Of a stretch of 64,000 nucleotides of DNA, positions 51,801 through 62,500 are shown in pieces. The first letter of the stretch is position 1; the number at the start of each line of letters is the position of its first letter. The position numbers and the translations under genes were made by a program. This DNA is from Plazaster borealis. Lineage: Eukaryota > Echinodermata > Asteroidea > Forcipulatida > Labidiasteridae. The notes below the pieces were generated by a model. That model saw only the letters and a list, made by a program, of their open reading frames with translations. It had not been told where the DNA came from and ran no database searches. Location: assembly GCA_021014325.1 (NCBI GenBank), contig CM037470.1, forward strand, positions 4,181,647 through 4,245,646, read 5' to 3'.

Positions 51801-54800
51801 TCACTTAGTGTATCCCAACATAAACATGAAACAACAAACCTGTGAAAGTTTAAGCTCAATCGGTCATTGCAATCACCAGAAAAAAGTGGGGAAAAACCTT
51901 CAGTGTTTTCATTGTTTTCAAACATCGAGTTTTCGACTCATGAGATCAAAACTAATTGTTTTACTCATTTCTCAAAAACTACAGCACCTTAGCCAGTAAT
52001 ATTTCAAGGGAAGCTTTCTAACATCATTATCTTTAAACCATGTAAGTTTAATGTAAATCTATGAGCTTTTCTGTTTTGTGTTTTACCGGAAGTATAGAGA
52101 CCCTTTAAGTCCAATCTGAAGGATGAAGCAATAATGGTTAGGTGTCGTTATTAAGGACACGAAGATCAAGACCGGGAGTTGAACCCGCACTCGATTAGAA
52201 ACACCGAAGCTCGAGTTCGGTGCACTTGACCGCTCGCCACACACCAGGGGTACATTTTCGCGATCGTAACCAATAACTATTTCAGGTGAATCGGCTATTG
52301 GTTAATCACTGGCCAACAATGACCAAAACAGTTACTGCATCCAGCCATGAAAATGTACCCCAGATATGCGTTAAGAGCTCAGGGCCAAATTTCATGAAGC
52401 TGCTTAAGCACAAAAACTAGCTAAGCACAACAAAATTATGCTTGTCACCAGAAAAAGGTTACTAGATAAAATACCATTTTACATGTGCCAACAATGACCA
52501 AAACAGTTACTGCGTTCAGCCGCGAATATGTACCCCAGATATGCGTTAAGAGCTCAGGGCCAAATTTCATGGAGCTGCTTAAGCACAAAAACTAGCTAAG
52601 CACAACAAAATTATGCTTGTCACCAGAAAAAGGTTACCAGATAAAATACCATTTTACATGTGCCAACAATGACCAAAACAGTTACTGCGTTCAGCCGCGA
52701 ATATGTACCCCAGATATGCGTTAAGAGCTCAGGGCCAAATTTCATGGAGCTGCTTAAGCACAAAAACTAGCTAAGCACAACAAAATTATGCTTGTCACCA
52801 GAAAAAGGTTACCAGATAAAATACCATTTTACATGTGCCAACAATGACCAAAACAGTTACTGCGTTCAGCCGCGAATATGTACCCCAGATACGCGTTAAG
52901 AGCTCAGGGCCAAATTTCATGAAGCTGCTTAAGCACAAAAACTAGCTAAGCACAACAAAATTATGCTTGTCACCAGAAAAAGGTTACCAGATAAAATACC
53001 ATTTTACATGTGCCAACAATGACCAAAACAGTTACTGCGTTCAGCCGCGAATATGTACCCCAGATACGCGTTAAGAGCTCAGGGCCAAATTTCATGAAGC
53101 TGCTTAAGCACAAAAACTAGCTAAGCACAACAAAATTATGCTTGTCACCAGAAAAAGGTTACCAGATAAAATACCATTTTACATGTAGCATCTGTGACTG
53201 GGTATCCTGCTTATTGTTGCTTAGCATAAATTTGTTAAGCACTATGATCTGCTTAACCCTTTGGAGACCACAGCGGCCACAAACGGCTTGTTCCAAAATG
53301 CCCATAGCGGCCGTAAACGGCTGCAAGATCTGATCTACTTCCACTCAACTAAGAAGGTCAAAGTAAAGGTCATGACCTGAATTGACATTTTCCAATGTTT
53401 CTCATGTTAACTTAGTATCTATGTGTTTCTAAAAACAGAACAATTTTTTGATTTATAGTATTTTTCAGACACTTTTAGGAACAAATTGTTTCAAAAAAGT
53501 CATCAACAAAACCATGTCTGGGCGTATGGTGCTAATTATACATAGATGAGTGGTCTCTAAAGGGTTAAGCAGCTCTAACAAATTGGGGCCCCAGGACTGT
53601 GAGATGCCATATAAATTTGAATACCTTCGTTGCAGACTTTGCAAGAGCTCTGAGTGGTCTCGTCCTGGTAGGTACCGGAGGGACATTCCACCTGGTCCGG
53701 GAAGCCATCCTCGCAGTAATACCCGGCGTCACATGGAAACGGATTCATGATGGATTGACCAATAGGGCAGTAGTAGCCTGCAAAAGAGAATGGAGGGTTC
53801 ATGAATTATTCATGAATTGCCGAGGGAACGGTCAATTGGTTAAGTATGTAATAATGAATTATTCATAACCTATCCAGCAGTCACAATAACTGAACATTAA
53901 TCTGAAATTCATGAAATAGTTATTATTATATTATATATATTAATTAATTCTACATAAACTGCAGGGCATACTAATAGGCACATCCTGAAACATTCATTTG
54001 ATGAAAATTGATGAAGATTTAAATTTAGTTATTCATTAGTGACTAATATTCATCATGATTTGCAAATCGCTATCCTTCGTAATGGGTGTGCATTCATGAA
54101 TTATTCATTTTTGATCAATATTCATGACTTGCACACCTCCAAAATGGGTGTACATTTATGAATTATTCATTTGTGATCAATATTCATAACTTGCATATCG
54201 CTATCCTTCAAAATGGGTGTACATTCATAAATTATTCATTTGTGATCAATATTCATAACTTGCATATCACTATCCTTCAAAATGGGTGTACATTCATAAA
54301 TTATTCATTTGTGATCAATATTCATAATGTGCACACCTCCAAAATGGGTGTACATTCATGAATTATTCATTTGTGATCGATATTCATGATTTGTACGCCG
54401 TATTCCTTCTATTTGGTATACATTCATGAATTATTCATTACCTGCTTGGCACTGGCCAGTCGGCTGCGTGAGTCCTGGTGTCTCACAGTAGTATCCCGCC
54501 GTGCAGTTCTCACACTCGTACACTGACGTCAGCTGAGTTGTGTTGGAGAAGGTTCCAATTGGACACATGGGCGGATTGGCACCAGTCCCAACACCTGGAT
54601 CAGAAACATTACAAAAGGGTAAAAACATAGAATGTTGGCTCAGGCCACAAGCATGCAATTGCCCGATGAAAAAAAAAGAGGAACAACGCAAGCGCGGAGC
54701 GAGGCAGCCAAAACGCCAAGGGACATGAGACCCACAATGGTACCCTAGAAAATGTTGAGGTTTATTATGCTCTTAGGTGCATTCTTAGCAAGTACAGGCC

Positions 54801-56479
54801 TGTAAATGGACCCTTAAAAAAAGAGCTGAAACACTACATGATGTAAGAATGATCGTGGAACGTCAAGTGAGCGCGCGTCACACACTTACGCTGGTCGAAT
54901 TGGGACACCCCGTTGATCCAGTAACTAGGCTTATTTCACATTATTGTAGTTGTACATTGTTGTTGCCAAGCATATATTAGGCTTTTTTTTTTAAATTGTA
55001 AAAAAAAAAGTAGTTTTTTTTTTTAACGATTTTGTTTTTTTTAGCGCTGATCATTTAAAAAAAACCGCAGAAATCCGCGGAAACGCGGAAGGGTTGCATG
55101 CCTGAGGCCATTAGTGCAGTTTGTATGGATTTCATAAAATTGCTTCTGTACATTTTGGAGCTCCTGGTAAAATAGAGTTTCATTGATCAAGAGTGGTCTT
55201 CATAGTATTTGTTTGGCAAAAAAAGAAACATTCATTTTCTAAGTAAAACAATTATTTGTTGATTTTGATTAATTTTTTTCCAAGTTGTGAAATTGCAGTT
55301 AAAGGTATCGTACACGTTTGGTAATTACTCAAAATATATATGAGCGTAAAAACTGACTTGGTAAAGAGCAACAGAGAGCTGTTGATAGTATAAAACATTG
55401 TGAGAAACGACTCCCTCTGAAGTAACGTAGTTTTTGAGAAAGAAGTAATTTCTCACTAAAATAATAAAAACTTCTTGCAAGAAGTTTTTATTCCTACATC
55501 TGAAAGCACACAAATTTGTACAACAAGGGTGTTTTTTCTTTCATCATTTTCTTGCAACTTCAATGACCAATTGGGCCCAAATTTTCACAGGCTTGTTATT
55601 TGATGCATATGTTGGAATACACCAAGTGAGAACACTGGTCTTTGACAATTACCAAACGTGTACGATGCCTTTAATGACCTTATAGCACTGCGCTGACGAG
55701 AAACAGAACCCGGAGAATGCTATGTGTGTGTAAGTGTTGTTTGAAGCTTTGCATGGTGTGGACAAATAAGAAGTAACTAAAAATAAATAGTAAACTTGCG
55801 GGTACAACCATGTGTAAAAAAAAACTCTTTTGTGGGAGTGTTGGCTCTGAAAAGAGCCAGTGGGGTCTCGACGTTTCGAACAGCATACTCTGCTCGTCTT
55901 CAAGGAAGAAATTTTATGCTAAGCAAATTTTTGTGCTTAGCAGCTCTATGAAATTGGGCCCTGCTTTTAGGCAATTCATGCGCGCTTCCATTTTAGCTTG
56001 ATGCAGGCATGATATTTGTCCCTTTAAGAGGAGGAACATTTCTACTGGGCTGACCTTACACATGGCAGTGCTGTGTATATTGTGTAGATTTCTAGCATAG
56101 AGGGACCAGTTTTCTTTGCTGGGCGCCATTTTCAGGTCAAAATGCAGCACAGCCCAATGAGCAGACTAATCAAAATATATTCCCAATGAACTATTACGTG
56201 CATTAAAACAAAACAAAAGATAAATATAATATCTTTACTCACCGCAGTATCTGCCAGCAGGGCATACGTTCCCATTGACTCCATCAGTAGGGTCTGGTCT
56301 GGTGGCAGTCCGGTCACAGTAATACCCCGCCCAGCACTGCCCTGATACATCGTCTAGACCTGAAAGAGAAAAACAAGACACAGACACAAAGTTAATCTCA
56401 ATTTCAATTCAATTCAAACTCACTATCATCCAGTTGCCCCACCCGCACCGCCCCCCCCCCCCCCAAAAAAAAAAAAAAA

Positions 56480-56512
<33 letters not shown>

Positions 56513-59500
56513 GAAAAACCTGAAATCTGATGAAGACTTTTCAACGTTCTTACCGTCAACTCCGCAGTAATTCCCCTCAGTACACTCCTGGGGCTCACTG
56601 GATCCTCTGGGGCAGTAGTAACCCGGCTGGCAACGACCTCCGGTTGAGATGGTTGGGCACAGACAGTCCCCCTCTGTGTAGTTACTGAAATCATTCGGTT
56701 GTGGTGTCCAGGCTCCCTGGATGCAGAAGTAACCTGGAGAAATAGTGAGAAATGAGTTGATGTCAATAGTTATGTTCAGTGGAAACTTGGAAACTTTCCT
56801 TGGCCTTCCACCTCTAGAACCCCGGTTCGAATCCCGCCGGGGGCACTATGTGGTCTGGGTTTTCAGTCACTACCTGGTTGCGTGTGTTTTCCCCTGGAAT
56901 AATTCTCTGGGGTTTTCCTCCTAATAATAACAAAGAGAGATTTATAAAGCGCAAACAGTTGCAGATCGGTTCCGCCTCAAGGCGCTGAATCAAAAACGGA
57001 AACTTCCTTCATCGTCTGCTCTCCGTGGAGGTTCTTGGCTAGTATAATGATTAAGTTTGCTATTCTGAGAGTCCTTGGCTGATTCCTATTACATGTATAT
57101 GAAACAGGTACCAGACTATTTTCCCATCCCGCCTCAATTTGATTTACACTGACATGAATGGACGGAAAGCACAAAATGGAGGTATGACTGTCTGGTATCC
57201 TTTTTCTTTTTACCTGGATCGCAGTCACCGGTGATGGTGGTGTTCCCTTCAAACTCGCAGTACTTGCCGGGGTCGCAGACTGTGCAGTCTTCCAGAGCGA
57301 CACCGTTGGTATTTGGACGGTATGATCCCTTGGGGCATGGAAACTGGTTCAGATACTGCGTACCTGTACAATAACAATTTTAAAAACATGAAGATCTGAA
57401 GTTTTAAGCGGTAGATTTGAAACTTTCCACTGTCGGATGTGGTCCTGCAGTGCCAAATCACACGCCTATCATATTGAGCCAGGCATACATTACGTGAATC
57501 ACCCATTAAAAGCAGACCCAAGTTTGCCTATGACAAACTCGGGTTGGTACTCACTGGTTTGGGGAAAGAGCAGTTTTCAACATGATCTTTCTTATTAAAG
57601 CTGATAAGGATCTGTATCGCTAAGGGCGCTCAGACTTGAAACTGCAGTTTGCCAACCTGAGTGAGCCCATGGTTGACTCCGGTTGCTGGCTAATGAGAAA
57701 AACCCGTAACGACAACTCTCTGAATACTACGTACCGTTCGGACAGTAGTGACCAGCTGGACACGGATACCCCGAGTAGTGAAAGATTCCCTTGGGGCAGT
57801 AGTACCCCTCCAGGCACTCAAAGCATGACGACTGCTGCTCCAGGTTGTTCCACGTCCCCTCGGCGCACTCGACGGGTACCGGGGAGACCCCATCACAGTA
57901 ATTCCTGGTTGGGCACGGACCACCAATACTGCCACCACCTAATGCCGGACAGGAGAAGAAACAAGGAACAGAGTTTAGACAGGTAGTTCTTAAAAGAAAT
58001 TTGAGGGAAATCAGTTTAAGGTTCAAGGGTTCATTTATTTTCCACAGTATCAAAAAGTAAAAAAGACATTTATCACTCAGCAAGAGCGATCGATTTAAAG
58101 AATACAACTTAACAGTATAATAGATATCAAGAGCAAGATTAAAACAACAAGACACTGCAGAGGGATCCATTTTAGAGGCAGAGCTTGTAGGCAATGATCC
58201 CTAAAGACATGCATTTGCACCGAGACAGAGAATAAAATTTAGGTGAACCAAAAGGTCTGTGGTCGAGTCGAGCCACAAGGAACAACAAATTACGATGGTC
58301 TCAATGCACAAGCACGTACTCAAAAATAAATTTAACAGTCATGAATGCAATTATTTCAAGACATACTATGTACAACTCCTCTTCCGCCTTCAGGTTCGAT
58401 ACTTCAGGGAGGAAATTGCCTATATGCCCCTTGTGATTGCCTTGATGCCCCTTGAAATGTTCCAGTATAATTTTTACAATTGCCTCAAAGATATGACCTT
58501 TTCTTGGGAAAAACTGCCTTGCCTTTACAAGGCTGAAGTAATAGGCCTGCACCATCTTATGAAGACAGGATAACAAATAAAGACAATTAGGCCTATTTTC
58601 TTATTAACCCTTTAGAGATCATAGCGGCCACAAGCGGCTTGGAGAGACACCCTTGTGGCAGAGGAGAGAACCATCGCACAACTCTACCACCAATGGCCTT
58701 AACTGGGAATCGAACCAGGGCCACAGTGGTGAGAGTGCTTTTATAAACCAGCCACCCATGCCATCCAACTTTTGAACAAAAGGGACCGTAAGTTATACTT
58801 TATTTATTTTAATACTTGCACAACTGTACTCTCACCATCCTTTGGTAAACAGGGCAAAAATAAAGACAAAAATATGTTTTTTCAATTTATTTATTACTGC
58901 ATCTGCTCATAGATCCTGTGTCTTCATAAACAGTTTCTCATCTGTAAAAATAAAAATGTCCTTGAATTAAAAAATGGCTATAATCAGAAGGGAAAAAACA
59001 CCTGCTGTAAATAAATGTCTTCAACAAAAATAACCCAAACTGATTTTTATGAGGTTCATACCTAAGTGTTACTCGTTTCAGAGGGCCATACTCAACAGTT
59101 TCAAACCTAGCCATTCTCTTACCAGAGGGTGTTTGCGTATCCGATCCATTCAGGCAGTAGAATCCCGGTGAGCACACCCCCTCTGGAGCGGTAAGGTTGT
59201 ACTGACTGCAGTACATGCCCAGTTCACAGGACTGGCACTCGCTCTCGCTGGTCAGGTAATGCTGGTCAGAGTAGGTCCCCGGGATGCAGGAGCTCGGGAC
59301 GGAGGTCTGCTGGGGGCACCAGAACCCCTTGGGGCATGGGCCGCCGATACCCAGGGCTGTCTCATTCTCTGGATTGGGAAGGTCCACACCTGAAACAAAC
59401 AAACAAACAAACAAAAACTCGTAAAGGCACAACGAATTGATGAGCGAAGAATCTGGGCCTAATTTCATAGAGCTGCTTAAGCACAAAAAGTAGCCTAAGC

Positions 59501-62500
59501 ACATCAAAATTATGCTTACCAGAATAAGGTTACCAGCCAAAACATCATCTGTGACTGGTATCCTGCTCATTCCTGCATAAAATTATTAAGCACTAATTGC
59601 TGCTTAAGCAGCTCTATGAAGTTGGGCCCTGGGTAAAGTGCCGCTGCCGGTTTATGATTCTTGAGGTTGAGGTTTGCATTTAGCCATAACAGGAAAACCA
59701 GTGCTTCTTATTTAGCCACTAGCCCTTTCTTCAAGCTAGTCCAAACTGCCTTAGGTCCCACATGTTGCATAATGCACGTGCAAGAACCCAGAACCCTTAT
59801 CGTAAAGAGAAGGGGGGCTTGCCTCGTTGTTTCTGGCAGGGTCAGGCAGCAGCATGCGCCACCTCACCATGTACTTGTAGTGCTTTCAAAATAATGTCAA
59901 CTTCTTAGTAAAATTCATTTGTTGAAAGGTTTTGGACAGAAAAGTACCAAGTCAAAAGTTTTTATTGAGGGAAAGCTCCATTGAAGAATTTCTGAGTTTG
60001 GCCACCATAAACTCGTAATCTATACATCCTTTTGAGTGAGTGAGTGTGTTTACATTGACATTACTTTGGTCATTAAACTTAATGGATGAGCAGTTAATCT
60101 GCCTGGGGCAGTCAGCAGCACTAACCCCAACTAGAAGATTAAGTTCCACTGTAAGGAAAAGGAATTACACAGAGATAACAGGTGTGAGTTGGTAAAGACG
60201 AAAAGGTTGTATTATTCTGGCCTCTTTCCTTAATGGAGCTTTCCCGTAATGTAGAGTTTCTGGCTTACCAGAGAGGCAATAGTATCCAGCATCACAAGGG
60301 CCAGCGGTGCCATCAGTAGCCGTGTCCGCCGTGAACTCCCAGATTCCAAGACCTCGGCAGTAGAATCCGGCCATGCAGGGCTGACACTGGCTCTCTCTTG
60401 CCAGTCCCAGATCAGGATTGTAGGAACCTCTCGGGCAGGGAATGGACTCGTTACCGCCAGTATTCTGCAAGCAGTAGTCCCCCCGGGGGCACTCAAGGAG
60501 ACGGTACCCATCGGGGCAGTAGTAACCTGTTGAGGGGGTGAGGGGGGGGGGTGGGGGTAGTTTAGGGATAACAGGGATGAGATTGGATAAATGTGAACAG
60601 TCTTGGAAAATGTCTTGCGGGTGTGGGTCCCCCTTATACTAGACCCGGACCCTCCCGGATCTTCCTCCCGGATCTTATAATTCAGGAGGTTTACAGACTC
60701 TGTGCATCACCAAAAACACAAAACTACAGGTTCGGACACAATGTGGACTTATTTCGTCCTCTCTTTGGTGAACGCTTTACATGTTTCAAGAAAATTTGAA
60801 GACTCAAGGAGGTTGTGTGAAAAATTCTGAAATCAAAAAAAAAAAAATCAATCACATGTATTTATTTAAAGAAAGGAGTATTATTATTGAGAAAACCAAA
60901 ACAAATGCATCAAATCTCTCTTCTAGGAAATCATGATGCGGGAAAATGGGAGGGGGGGGAGGGAAGGTTAGTGATAAGATTTAAGGCTTAAAGACAGTAA
61001 GTAAAACTTTGTTGCAGGCACATTATGTAACAATCCTTATTTGGAAGAAATCATGATGCACCCTGATGATTCAGCAACCAGAACTTGAGTCCGATGCACT
61101 AAACCACTCAGCCACTACACGCCATAATTAAAGGAATTAATCTTGTTTTCAATATAAAACACCATACAACCAACGTAAGAAAACTTCTTTTAAATTTTGC
61201 TCTCACACCTTCTACTGCAAACAACAGGATTTTGTGCACATTCTTATACATGTAGATTTTGGAATTTGGGAGACTACTTAGTTCTTAAATGAACTGTCCT
61301 GCTTATTAACTACTACCTTAGCGGAAGGTAGGAAAATCGGCCGAGACTACTACTTTAACTTTTAGTGGATGGAGGGGACTTCTCGTTATTAACTTCACTG
61401 CCGCAGAGTGAGGTCTTAGTTCGTCATCGTCAGCAGACTGAAGAGTGTTTGAGATACTGGTCTCTTTATAAAGGTTCAGAGGTTTCTGTGTAGGGTCAGT
61501 TACTGCTCTGATTTGTTCTTCTGAGGAGAACTGTGGTTGGAGGGCTCGGAGTTATTGTGTGGGCTGCCCATTGTGTGTTAGTGCCCTATGTTTGTCACCA
61601 CAAACTGAACATATTTTGATACCTCACCATGCAATGCCTCAAAACCCATATGCGATATTACTCTTTCAGAAACATGCAATGAACTTCAGACCAACCTGCA
61701 GGGCAGTCAAAACATGTGGCTTGTCCAGTGATGTTGGTGTAGTAACCTCCTTCGCATCGATTAGGGGCTGGCGAGCCTTCAGGGCAGTAGAACCCTACAG
61801 GGCAGATGCTTCCCGTCTCATCATTTTGGGGATACTTTGTCTTGGCTTTTCCAGTACAATAGTAGCCTGAAAATAAACAAAAGCAAAAGGTTAAAGGTCG
61901 GAAATTTATTGAGGCTTTTATAACCCCTTCTCTGGCTGCAGCATTCGCGGACGGACACCAACATCAGCATTCATGCATGAATCGTTTCTCAGATTGAAAT
62001 GTTTTTTTGGGGGGGGGAAATTTTTCCAAACCATATTACTTGAAGGGAATCCTTTCTCAAACTAGTTTATAATATCAACAGCTGCAGTGCTTCTCACCAA
62101 GTAAGTTTTTACGGTCATTAATTTTTGGAGTATTTACCAATCTATGACCCCACCATTAAAGGCAAAGTAAAACCTGTGTTTTTTGAAGCCGTTTGATAGT
62201 TTTAGTCCCATATAAATGTAGATATTATGCAATAAAACTAACCTGTGAAAATTTCATTTCATAATGTGGTAGCGTTTTTGAGATATCACCAAAAATCTGG
62301 AGCGGTTATGTCCACGCAGGAAGAATACTCCGTAATTGGAACACACAATCTGAGAAACAATTCACGCAGAAACGTTTCTCAGATTGATTTTTTTCAAATC
62401 CCTTTCTCTAAACCACATTCCCTAAAAGGGAATCGTTTCTCAAAATGTTACACATTATCAACAGCTTCAGTGCTTCCTACCAAGTAAGTTTTTATGGTCA

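Noticed and set aside
52310..53188. CRISPR-like direct repeats
   Set aside because: The 175-bp units are contiguous without unique spacers, and the window is clearly animal genomic DNA.
58259..58573. Plus-strand open frame of 104 codons in the E51-E50 intron
   Set aside because: No domain, splice or promoter support. Length is within chance for AT-rich intron sequence, and an equally long frame exists on the other strand.
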